Shown here in pieces: positions 57,365 through 64,000 of a DNA stretch of 64,000 nt. Position numbers and translations under genes: made by a program. The DNA is from Aquibium sp. ELW1220 (lineage in GTDB: Bacteria; Pseudomonadota; Alphaproteobacteria; Rhizobiales; Rhizobiaceae). Numbering within the stretch: position 1 is the first letter of the stretch; the number at the start of each line of letters is the position of its first letter. The notes below the pieces were generated by a model. It did not search any database. It was not told the origin of the DNA and saw only the letters and a program-made list of their open reading frames with translations. Where the stretch lies: the NCBI RefSeq assembly GCF_030398385.1, contig NZ_JAOAOQ010000009.1:62001-126000 (forward strand), written 5' to 3'.

Positions 57365-58618
57365 TCAGGCGCTGTAGTCGCGATCGTCGGCAATCACCTT
57401 GCCGTCGTTCGGCAGGCTACCGGGCGGAACGATCTCGATCGTCCCGCCGAGTTTCGTGATGTCGCGCAGCGAGGCACCAAGGGCGGCAGTGTCGGGGACC
57501 GCCCCATTCGATGTCTCGACCTTCAGCGCCATGGCGTCGCTTTCGCCATCGCGGGTGACGACGAGGCGGGCGCGCGCGATGCCCGGGTGTCGGCGTATCA
57601 CCTCGGCGACCTGTTTCGGATCGACGAACATGCCCTTGATCTTGGTGCGCTGGTCGGCGCGTCCCATCCAGCCACGGATACGCCTCGACGTACGGCCGCA
57701 GGGCGAGGTGCCGGTCATGATGGCGGAGAGATCGCCGGTGCCGAGTCGGACCAGCGGATAGACGGAATTGAACCCGGTGACGACCACCTCGCCGACCTCG
57801 CCGTCTTCGACGGGATCGCCGGTGCCGGGACGCACGATCTCGACGATCAGGTTCTCGTTCAGCAGCATGCCGGGATGCGGATTGCCGTCCGGATCGGACG
57901 CCTCGTAGGCGATGACGCCGAACTCGGCGGTCGCGTAGCACTGCAGCACCTTGACGCCGCGAGACGCATATTCCGCCCGCAGTGACGGAAACAGCGCCCC
58001 GCCCGAAACCAGCCCGCGGGAAAAGGAAGAGAGGTCCTTGCCGGCCTGGTCGGCGCGGTCGAGCATGACCTTCAGGAAGTCCGGCGTTCCGCAATAGACG
58101 CTCGGCTTCAGTGCCGCAGCCGCGTCGACCTGCATGTCGGTGTTGCCGATCCCGGCGGGAAAGACGGTGCAGCCGAGCGCGCGCGCGCCGGCATCGAGCA
58201 GGAAGCCGCCGGGCGTCAGGTGATAGGAAAACGCGTTGTGGACCGTATCGCGCGGCCGGATGCCGGCGGCGAAGAAGGCGCGGGCGGAGTGGATGGCCTC
58301 CTCCTCGGGCGCCTCCGGCTCCCAGATCGGACCCGGCGAAAGAAAGACGCGGCGACCGCGCATGGCGCCTTCGTCGGCGAAGCCGCCGAAGGGCGGGTTG
58401 GCGGCCTGGAACTCCATCAGTTCCGACTTTCGCAGCACGGGCAGGGCCGTCAGCGCAGCGCGGGAATCGATTGCCGCCGGATCGATGCCGTCGAGGAAGC
58501 GGGCAAGACCTGGTGCCTTCTTGAGCGCACCGGCGAGGAAACCGGGCAGCCGGCCGAACAGGTCAGCCTCGCGCCGCTCGGGATCGCGTGTCTCCAGTTC
58601 GTCGAAATAGGCTTTCAT
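57365..58618 (-). CDS. Phenylacetate-CoA ligase-like (PaaK-type) AMP-binding protein
   Basis: A protein of 417 residues related to phenylacetate-CoA ligases. Recognisable parts are NAFSYHLTPGG, GGALFPSLRAEYASRGVKVLQCYATAEFG, the VVTGFNSVYPLVRLGTGDLS acceptor segment and the C-terminal GRADQRTKIKGMFVDPKQ. The usual Ser/Gly-rich P-loop (SSGTTGKP) is replaced by LSPGPIWEPE. ATG 58618 follows GGGAGG. The enzyme stands alone, with no phenylacetate genes nearby, so the acid it activates is unknown. Confidence 0.82.
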   Translation of the reverse strand: MKAYFDELETRDPERREADLFGRLPGFLAGALKKAPGLARFLDGIDPAAIDSRAALTALPVLRKSELMEFQAANPPFGGFADEGAMRGRRVFLSPGPIWEPEAPEEEAIHSARAFFAAGIRPRDTVHNAFSYHLTPGGFLLDAGARALGCTVFPAGIGNTDMQVDAAAALKPSVYCGTPDFLKVMLDRADQAGKDLSSFSRGLVSGGALFPSLRAEYASRGVKVLQCYATAEFGVIAYEASDPDGNPHPGMLLNENLIVEIVRPGTGDPVEDGEVGEVVVTGFNSVYPLVRLGTGDLSAIMTGTSPCGRTSRRIRGWMGRADQRTKIKGMFVDPKQVAEVIRRHPGIARARLVVTRDGESDAMALKVETSNGAVPDTAALGASLRDITKLGGTIEIVPPGSLPNDGKVIADDRDYSA

Positions 58619-58643
58619 CGGCGGTTCCTCCCTCGGCGGCCCC

Positions 58644-59324
58644 TTATCGCAGGAGCCTGATCCAGCGCGCAAGATTGATCAGGGAGATCAGTGCCCCGGC
58701 GACATAGGTGAAGGCGGCGGCACGCAGCACGCTTTGCGCGGCGGGCAGGTCGTCCTCGGAGAGATAGCCGCCCTCCTTCAGGATGGGCAAAGCCTTGGCG
58801 AAGCTCGCGTCGGTCTCCACGGGCAAGGTCACGAGATTGACCACGACGCGGACCGACAGGAGCGCGATGCCGATCGCGATCGCGCCTGCTAGTGCTGCGG
58901 GACTTCGGATGACGACGGTGAGGACGGGAGCGGCGATGAAGAAGATGCCGGCGATCCGGTCGGTGAACAGAGCGACCTTGGCCAGCCGCTGTCGCAACGC
59001 CAGCTTCCGCTCGCCGTTTCCGTGCTGGATGGCGTGCGAAACCTCGTGCGCGGCGATGGCCACCGCCGAAAGCGAGCGGCCGTCATGATGCTGCGGCAGA
59101 AGCCGCACGACGGCCGCATCGGGATCGTAGTGATCGCCTTTGTCGGTGATCTCGACCTTGACATGCCCAAGGTCGAAGCGATCCAGAAGATGGCGCGCGA
59201 GTTCGCCGCCAGTGCCCGGCAGGTCCGGTCGCTCGACGGCATGCCGGCTGATCGTCGTGCGAACCAGAAGCTGTGGCAGGGTGACGGCCGCCAGGACGAC
59301 GATCGCGACGATGACCGCGATCAT
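58644..59324 (-). CDS. Membrane zinc metallopeptidase (YugP-like, Zn_peptidase_2)
   Basis: A 226-residue membrane protein with the zinc motif HEVSHAIQH near residue 93 and helices at the N terminus (IAVIVAIVVLAAVTLPQLLV), in the middle (IAGIFFIAAPVLTVVI) and at the C terminus. The PVETDASFAKALPILKEGGYL segment is typical of the YugP family. The active site probably faces the membrane interface. Role unknown; it follows a lipoprotein gene on the same strand. Confidence 0.88.
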   Translation of the reverse strand: MIAVIVAIVVLAAVTLPQLLVRTTISRHAVERPDLPGTGGELARHLLDRFDLGHVKVEITDKGDHYDPDAAVVRLLPQHHDGRSLSAVAIAAHEVSHAIQHGNGERKLALRQRLAKVALFTDRIAGIFFIAAPVLTVVIRSPAALAGAIAIGIALLSVRVVVNLVTLPVETDASFAKALPILKEGGYLSEDDLPAAQSVLRAAAFTYVAGALISLINLARWIRLLR

Positions 59325-59361
59325 GTCGCTCTACCCCGGCCGGCCGGAGGCCGCCGTGCCC

Positions 59362-59736
59362 TCAGGCGCGCCGCACGAGGACGAATTGGCTGCCCGTCGA
59401 ACTCGTGCAGTTCAGCTGACGCGCGTTGACCAGGCTGCAGGCAACGCTCGACGTGGTCTGACGGATCAGGGAGGTCAGGTTGATGTCGATCGTGCGCGCG
59501 TCGCGCTGGACGTAGTTGCCTTCCGCCAGCTTGTTCCCGGTATCGGTGGCAAACGTCTCGAACCGGCCACCGGTAAAGCGCGACACGGCCACGCCGTCGG
59601 TGCCCATCCAGTCGCCCTCGACGCCGCTCGGCGCGCGGGCCATAGGCCCGGCTCCACCGCCGCGCGGTCCGTCGAACGTGCAGCCGGCCAGCGCGGCCAG
59701 TGCGGTCGCCGCCGCGACCAAACGTAGAGCCTTCAT
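59362..59736 (-). CDS. omp10: Omp10-like outer-membrane lipoprotein
   Basis: A 124-residue lipoprotein with lipobox LAGC at residues 15-18, so the mature protein starts at a lipid-modified Cys. The body GVEGDWMGTDGVAVSRFTGGRFETFATDTGNKLAEGNYV and the end CSLVNARQLNCTSSTGSQF follow the layout of Brucella Omp10, an immunogenic outer-membrane lipoprotein restricted to Hyphomicrobiales. The two late Cys probably form a disulphide. This is a good taxonomic marker for the window. Confidence 0.85.
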   Translation of the reverse strand: MKALRLVAAATALAALAGCTFDGPRGGGAGPMARAPSGVEGDWMGTDGVAVSRFTGGRFETFATDTGNKLAEGNYVQRDARTIDINLTSLIRQTTSSVACSLVNARQLNCTSSTGSQFVLVRRA

Positions 59737-59816
59737 GGAGACCTCCTCTCAAGGGTAGACTTTTCATGCCGCGCCGCAGAAGCAAAAGCAAGGCGCGGCA
59801 GAAGTTGCCCCAATGT

Positions 59817-61262
59817 TCAGCGAACGAGGATGTTCCGGAACTGCCAGGGATCGCTGGTGTCCAGATCCTCTTCGAAGAGACCCGGACGACCGTCGAGCGG
59901 GGTCCAGTCGGTGTAGTAGCCGTTGACCGGGCCGAGATAGGGCCGCTGGACCTCGAGACAGCGCCGGTAGTCCATTTCGTCGGTCTCGACGATGCCTGCC
60001 TGCGGGTTCTCCAGCGCCCAGACCATGCCGGCCAGAACCGAGGACGACACCTGCAGGCCGGTCGCGTTCTGGTAGGGAGCGAGCTTGCGCGCCTCCTCAA
60101 GGGTCAGCTGCGAACCATACCAGTAGGCGTTCTTCTCGTGGCCGTAGAGCAGCACGCCGAGTTCGTCCTTGCCGTCGACCAGTTCGGTCTCGTCGAGCAC
60201 GTGCTGCACCGACTGCGCCTTGCCGGCGGCACCGAACATCTCGTGCAGCGACAGCACCGCGTCGTTGCAGGGATGGTAGGCATAGTGGCAGGTCGGCCGG
60301 TAGGTCACCTCTCCCTTGCCGTCGCGAACGGTGAAGTAGTCGGCGATGGAAATGGCCTCGTTGTGCGTGACGAGGAAGCCGTATTGCGGCCCCGGCGTCG
60401 GACACCATGTGCGCACGCGGGTGTTCGCGCCCGGCTGTTCCAGGAAGATGCCGGCCTTCGAGCCCTTCTTGTGCTTGCGGGCGTTCTTCGGCTTCCACTC
60501 TTCGTGCGTGCCCCAGCCCAGTTCGGCCGGCTGCAGACCCTCCGAAATGAAGCCCTCGACGGACCATGTGTTCCAGAACACGTCCATCGGCTTGGGGTTC
60601 TTGGTGCGCTGGGTGTCGCGCTCGGCGATGTGGATGCCCTTGACCCCGAGCTTCTTCATCATCTTCGCCCAGCCCTCGCGGTCGTCGGTGGCCGGCTCGG
60701 CGATCTTCACCTTCATGTCGGCGGCGAGGTTGACCAGCGCCTGCTTGACGAACCAGGACACCATGCCCGGATTGGCGCCGCAGCAGGAAACCGCCGTGGT
60801 GCCGCCGGGGTGCTTCGCCTTCTCGGCGCGCACGGTTTCGCGCAGCGCATAATTGGTGCGCGAGGCGTTGTCGGCGTCCTTGTCGAAATAGAAGCCGAGC
60901 CAGGGCTCGACGACGGTGTCGATATAGAGCACGCCCAGCTTGCGGCAGAGCTTCATCAGGTCGAGCGAGCCGGTGTCGACCGACAGGTTGACGCAGAAGC
61001 CCTGGCCCTGGCCGTTGGTCAGCAGCGGCGTCAGCAGGTCCTTGTAGTTCTTCTTCGTCACGTGCTCCTTGACGAAGGCGATGCCGCGCTCGTCGAGCAA
61101 TGCCTTGTCGGCATCGGACGGGTCGATGACGACCATGCGCGACTTGTCGAACCTGAAGTGGCGCTCGAGCAGGGGGAGCGTGCCGCGGCCGATGGAGCCG
61201 AAGCCGATCATCACGATCGGGCCGGTGATCTCGCCGTGGACCGGCCAGGTCTGTTTCGCCAT
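59817..61262 (-). CDS. hss: Homospermidine synthase
   Basis: A protein of 481 residues that makes homospermidine from two putrescines, or from putrescine and spermidine, in an NAD-dependent reaction. The NAD-binding start is IVMIGFGSIGRGTLPLLERH, the DTVVEPWLGFY and CCGANPGMVSWFVKQ segments are hallmarks, and the saccharopine-dehydrogenase-like C-terminal fold follows. AAGGAG precedes ATG 61262, which is preferred to the upstream TTG/ATG options. Homospermidine is the typical polyamine of many Hyphomicrobiales. Confidence 0.95.
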   Translation of the reverse strand: MAKQTWPVHGEITGPIVMIGFGSIGRGTLPLLERHFRFDKSRMVVIDPSDADKALLDERGIAFVKEHVTKKNYKDLLTPLLTNGQGQGFCVNLSVDTGSLDLMKLCRKLGVLYIDTVVEPWLGFYFDKDADNASRTNYALRETVRAEKAKHPGGTTAVSCCGANPGMVSWFVKQALVNLAADMKVKIAEPATDDREGWAKMMKKLGVKGIHIAERDTQRTKNPKPMDVFWNTWSVEGFISEGLQPAELGWGTHEEWKPKNARKHKKGSKAGIFLEQPGANTRVRTWCPTPGPQYGFLVTHNEAISIADYFTVRDGKGEVTYRPTCHYAYHPCNDAVLSLHEMFGAAGKAQSVQHVLDETELVDGKDELGVLLYGHEKNAYWYGSQLTLEEARKLAPYQNATGLQVSSSVLAGMVWALENPQAGIVETDEMDYRRCLEVQRPYLGPVNGYYTDWTPLDGRPGLFEEDLDTSDPWQFRNILVR

Positions 61263-61391
61263 TCGCAAGTGCTCCTTCGTTCGTCCGCGCGACCGTTGCA
61301 GGCCACAAAAGGCGGCTAAACCATAGTTTGGTGTCACAATAAAGGGCAGGGCACAACAGAGCGCGGGGCGGCGCGGATGACCCAGCAGCGG

Positions 61392-61417
61392 AAAAGGTAG
61401 CCGCGCGGATACCTTTT
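61392..61417. promoter_or_regulatory. 26-bp near-perfect palindrome before second arsR
   Basis: AAAAGGTA and TACCTTTT form perfect 8-bp outer arms, and CCGC/GCGG pair at the centre, with one mismatch between the two parts. It lies four bases before the -35 box of the arsR promoter and is about 130 nt upstream of hss on the other strand. It could be an operator or a bidirectional terminator, since a T-run follows. Confidence 0.45.
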
Positions 61418-61420
61418 TTG

Positions 61421-61450
61421 TTGACCGGGCAGCCTTTCAGGGAATAGGTA
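61421..61450 (+). promoter_or_regulatory. Promoter of second ArsR-SRPBCC pair
   Basis: TTGACC (61421-61426) and TAGGTA (61445-61450) are separated by 18 bases and end six bases before the ATG. The message would therefore be almost leaderless, as for the first arsR copy. Confidence 0.45.
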
Positions 61451-61455
61451 GTTGA

Positions 61456-61785
61456 ATGGCTATCTGTTCTCCCGATCTCGCACCGGTCTTCGCGGCCCTC
61501 TCCGATCCCACCCGCATGGCGGTGGTGGAACGGCTCTGCCGCGGTCCCGCATCGGTGTCCGATCTGGCCCGGCCGCATGCAATGGCTGGCCCGTCCTTCC
61601 TCAAGCACCTGAAGGTGCTGGAGGAGGCGGGCCTTGTCGCCTCGACAAAGTCCGGGCGCGTCCGGACTGTTGCTCTGGTGCCGCAGCGGCTGGACGAGAT
61701 CGAGGGCTGGGTTCGCCGGCACCGTGCCGCCTGGGAGGCGCGCCTCGACCGACTGGGTTCGTTTCTGGAAAGGGACACGCAATGA
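61456..61785 (+). CDS. ArsR-family transcriptional regulator (second copy of SRPBCC-associated type)
   Basis: A 109-residue winged-helix repressor with LSDPTRMAVVERLCRGP and MAGPSFLKHLKVLEEAGLVAS as the helix-turn-helix, followed by SGRVRTVALVPQ. It has no metal-binding Cys pair. It is the same length as the copy at 29620-29949 but clearly diverged in sequence. It overlaps the SRPBCC gene by four bases (ATGA at 61782-61785). Confidence 0.92.
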   Translation: MAICSPDLAPVFAALSDPTRMAVVERLCRGPASVSDLARPHAMAGPSFLKHLKVLEEAGLVASTKSGRVRTVALVPQRLDEIEGWVRRHRAAWEARLDRLGSFLERDTQ

Positions 61786-62237
61786 ACGATTTCTCGATCA
61801 CCCACGACAGCTTCACCATCGAGCGCCTCTATCCCAACTGTCCTGAGCACGTCTGGTCGGCATGGTCGTCGCCCGAGAAGAAGGCGGCATGGTTCGGCTC
61901 GACCGGCCACCGGATGGATTTCCGGGTCGGCGGCAGCGAACGCGCGTCGCATCGCGATGCGATGGGGGAGCACGTCAACGAGACGCGCTATTTCGAGATC
62001 GTCGAGAGCGAGCGTATCGTGATGGCCTATTCCATGGCCGTGAACGGGCGCGTCCACACCGTTTCCCTCGCCACCGTCGTCTTCGCCGACCACGGCGGCG
62101 GCACGCGGCTGACCTATACCGAGCAGATGTGCGTCATTCCGCCCAGCGACGGCTTGGACGGGCGGCGCCACGGCTGGACGGCTCTGCTGGACGCCGTCGG
62201 ACGGCTACTGGCGGCTGAAACTGCGGCAAGCGGCTGA
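61782..62237 (+). CDS. SRPBCC (AHSA1-like) domain protein, second copy
   Basis: A protein of 151 residues with [29 protein letters not shown] at the N terminus, the [19 protein letters not shown] strand pair and the C-terminal [13 protein letters not shown] helix, all typical of Aha1-like SRPBCC proteins. It is translationally coupled with the arsR gene. Its ligand is unknown. The parallel with 29946-30410 suggests two regulator-target modules of one kind. Confidence 0.88.
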   Translation: MNDFSITHDSFTIERLYPNCPEHVWSAWSSPEKKAAWFGSTGHRMDFRVGGSERASHRDAMGEHVNETRYFEIVESERIVMAYSMAVNGRVHTVSLATVVFADHGGGTRLTYTEQMCVIPPSDGLDGRRHGWTALLDAVGRLLAAETAASG

Positions 62238-62291
62238 CGCAGGGGCGCGTCAGGTCGTGCTTCCTGCCCCGGCTGTGGCCAATCGGAACGA

Positions 62292-62311
62292 ACCGTACCG
62301 AACGGTACGGT
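62292..62311. promoter_or_regulatory. 20-bp perfect palindrome upstream of ilvD
   Basis: ACCGTACCG and CGGTACGGT form perfect 9-bp arms around AA. It is about 72 nt before the ilvD start. The size and CGTACGG-like core are typical of TetR-family operators. There is no TetR gene in the window, so the binding protein is unknown. Confidence 0.5.
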
Positions 62312-62383
62312 ACGCCCTTCACAGACGCGCTTGGCGACGCTACATTGGGGGCCAGAGGAAAACCCCGGACGGAAGCGCACATC

Positions 62384-64000
62384 ATGCCACCCTATCGCTC
62401 CAGAACCACCACCCATGGCCGCAACATGGCCGGCGCCCGCGGCCTTTGGCGCGCGACAGGCGTGAAGGACGGCGATTTCGGCAAGCCGATCATCGCGGTC
62501 GTCAATTCCTTCACGCAGTTCGTGCCGGGCCACGTGCACCTGAAGGATCTCGGCCAACTGGTCGCGCGGGAGATCGAGGCTGCCGGGGGCATCGCCAAGG
62601 AATTCAACACGATCGCTGTCGACGACGGCATCGCGATGGGACATGACGGCATGCTCTACTCGCTGCCGTCGCGCGAGATCATCACGGACTCAGTGGAGTA
62701 CATGGTCAACGCGCACTGCGCCGACGCCATGGTCTGCATCTCCAACTGCGACAAGATCACGCCGGGCATGCTCAACGCCGCCATGCGCCTCAACATCCCT
62801 TCGGTCTTCGTCTCCGGCGGACCGATGGAGGCGGGCAAGGTGGTCATGCACGGCAAGACCGTCTCGATCGACCTGATCGATGCGATGGTCGCCGCGGCCG
62901 ATGACAAGATTTCCGACGCGGACGTCCAGGTGATCGAGCGGTCCGCCTGCCCGACCTGCGGGTCGTGCTCGGGCATGTTTACCGCCAATTCCATGAACTG
63001 CCTCACCGAGGCGCTCGGCCTGTCGCTCCCCGGCAATGGTTCGACGCTCGCCACCCATGCCGACCGTCGCCGCCTGTTCGTCGAGGCGGGGCATCTCGTG
63101 GTCGACATCGCGCGGCGCTACTACGAGCAGGAAGACGACAGCGTGCTGCCGCGCAACGTCGCCAACCGCAGGGCCTTCGAGAACGCCATGTCCCTCGACA
63201 TCGCCATGGGCGGGTCGACCAACACGATCCTGCATATCCTGGCCGCGGCTTATGAAGGCGGCATCGACTTCGACCTGAATGCGATCGACGAGTTGTCGCG
63301 CCGGGTGCCGTGCCTGTCGAAGGTGGCGCCGGCCAAGAGCGACGTGCACATGGAAGACGTTCACCGCGCCGGCGGCATCATGCGCATCCTGGGCGAACTC
63401 GACCGCGCCGGGCTGATCCATCGCGACACCCCCACGGTGCATGCCGAGACGCTCGGCGATGCCATCGACCGCTGGGACATCACCCGAACCGATTCGAAGA
63501 TGGTGCATGACTTCTTCAAGGCCGCACCGGGCGGCGTGCCGACGCAGGTGGCTTTCAGCCAGTCGAGCCGCTGGGACGATCTCGACATGGACGGCGAGAC
63601 GGGCGTCATCCGCTCGGCCGAGCATCCGTTCTCGAAGGATGGCGGGCTTGCCGTGCTCAAGGGCAACGTCGCGATCGACGGCTGCGTCGTGAAGACGGCC
63701 GGCGTCGACGATTCCATTCTCAAGTTCACCGGCCCCGCCGTGGTCTACGAGAGCCAGGACGCGGCGGTGAAGGGCATTCTCGGCAACGAGGTCAAGGCGG
63801 GGGACGTGGTGGTTATCCGCTACGAAGGGCCGAAGGGCGGCCCCGGCATGCAGGAGATGCTCTATCCGACGAGCTACCTGAAGTCGAAAGGCCTGGGCAA
63901 GGCCTGTGCGCTGCTCACCGACGGGCGCTTTTCGGGCGGCACCTCCGGCCTTTCGATCGGACATGTTTCGCCGGAAGCAGCGAGCGGCGGCACGATCGGA
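62384..64000 (+). CDS. ilvD: Dihydroxy-acid dehydratase, N-terminal part (cut by window end)
   Basis: Visible residues: 539 of about 610. The enzyme dehydrates 2,3-dihydroxyisovalerate and its methyl homologue in valine and isoleucine synthesis. Iron-sulphur Cys motifs are [10 protein letters not shown] and [17 protein letters not shown], and MGGSTNT and [11 protein letters not shown] are present. ATG 62384 begins the canonical [20 protein letters not shown]. The frame is open to base 64000. A 20-bp palindrome lies upstream, so its control may be unusual. Confidence 0.96.
   Translation, partial: MPPYRSRTTTHGRNMAGARGLWRATGVKDGDFGKPIIAVVNSFTQFVPGHVHLKDLGQLVAREIEAAGGIAKEFNTIAVDDGIAMGHDGMLYSLPSREIITDSVEYMVNAHCADAMVCISNCDKITPGMLNAAMRLNIPSVFVSGGPMEAGKVVMHGKTVSIDLIDAMVAAADDKISDADVQVIERSACPTCGSCSGMFTANSMNCLTEALGLSLPGNGSTLATHADRRRLFVEAGHLVVDIARRYYEQEDDSVLPRNVANRRAFENAMSLDIAMGGSTNTILHILAAAYEGGIDFDLNAIDELSRRVPCLSKVAPAKSDVHMEDVHRAGGIMRILGELDRAGLIHRDTPTVHAETLGDAIDRWDITRTDSKMVHDFFKAAPGGVPTQVAFSQSSRWDDLDMDGETGVIRSAEHPFSKDGGLAVLKGNVAIDGCVVKTAGVDDSILKFTGPAVVYESQDAAVKGILGNEVKAGDVVVIRYEGPKGGPGMQEMLYPTSYLKSKGLGKACALLTDGRFSGGTSGLSIGHVSPEAASGGTIG

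Noticed and set aside
54818..57985. Plus-strand open frame of 1055 codons over the 5'-nucleotidase and PaaK-like genes
   Set aside because: Its Gly/Leu/Phe-rich repeats are the antisense reading of the Ala/Lys/Glu repeats; no start signal or domain was found.

Overview
The window is GC-rich, densely coded bacterial chromosome from an alphaproteobacterium, most likely a member of the Hyphomicrobiales close to Mesorhizobium, Aminobacter or other Phyllobacteriaceae. The main evidence is a cpdR – N-formylglutamate amidohydrolase – mmgR/suhB-type sRNA – HisN/SuhB-like phosphatase block (as I remember the Sinorhizobium chromosome), an Omp10-type lipoprotein, homospermidine synthase, a ROSE-type thermometer before an Hsp20 gene, and alphaproteobacterial-style promoters. 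No transposase, phage or CRISPR structure was seen. Both ends cut through genes: an iron-containing alcohol dehydrogenase at the left and ilvD at the right.

Layout. 1-7.1 kb (+): 3' part of an alcohol dehydrogenase, a four-gene PotABCD/AfuABC-type ABC importer, rpe-gph and a GNAT acetyltransferase. 7.2-19.9 kb (-): one tightly packed ten-gene transcription unit with a family-5 (Dpp/Opp-like) ABC importer, an amidohydrolase-fold protein, two acyl-CoA synthetases, a tandem alpha/beta-hydrolase and an FAD-linked oxidase, with a divergent LysR regulator at 20.1 kb. This looks like an uptake plus CoA-activation catabolic pathway whose substrate I cannot name. 21.1-25.1 kb (-): hyuB and hyuA. 25.5-29.3 kb: tRNA-Val(GAC), cpdR, N-formylglutamate amidohydrolase, an antisense-oriented sRNA, a histidinol/inositol phosphatase and a lysophospholipase-like hydrolase. 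29.6-31.5 kb (+): an ArsR-SRPBCC pair, a GFA-type zinc protein and a heat-shock Hsp20 gene with RpoH-like promoter and ROSE-type hairpin.

31.6-34.3 kb (-): a four-gene bufferin/gig-type operon (DUF2282 precursor peptide, MNIO/DUF692 enzyme, DUF2063 partner, DoxX membrane protein), a ribosomally made, cysteine-modified metallophore-type system and the most notable specialised system here. 34.5-42.9 kb: threonine aldolase (-), then gltB and gltD (+) separated by an AT-richer DUF4274 gene. 43-49.7 kb: cell-envelope genes (small membrane protein, DUF459 SGNH-like protein, lytic transglycosylase, galU, outer-membrane beta-barrel, kdsD). 49.7-54.7 kb (-): NfeD/SPFH pair, lipase-like hydrolase, FAD oxidoreductase, ferrochelatase. 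54.9-61.3 kb (-): a 5'-nucleotidase fused to a 40-residue-repeat linker and LysM domain, a PaaK-like ligase, a zinc peptidase, an Omp10-like lipoprotein and homospermidine synthase. 61.4-64 kb (+): a second ArsR-SRPBCC pair and ilvD, preceded by a striking palindrome.

All functions are read from motifs and gene context only; no database search was run. Long ORFs antisense to real genes were treated as shadows.
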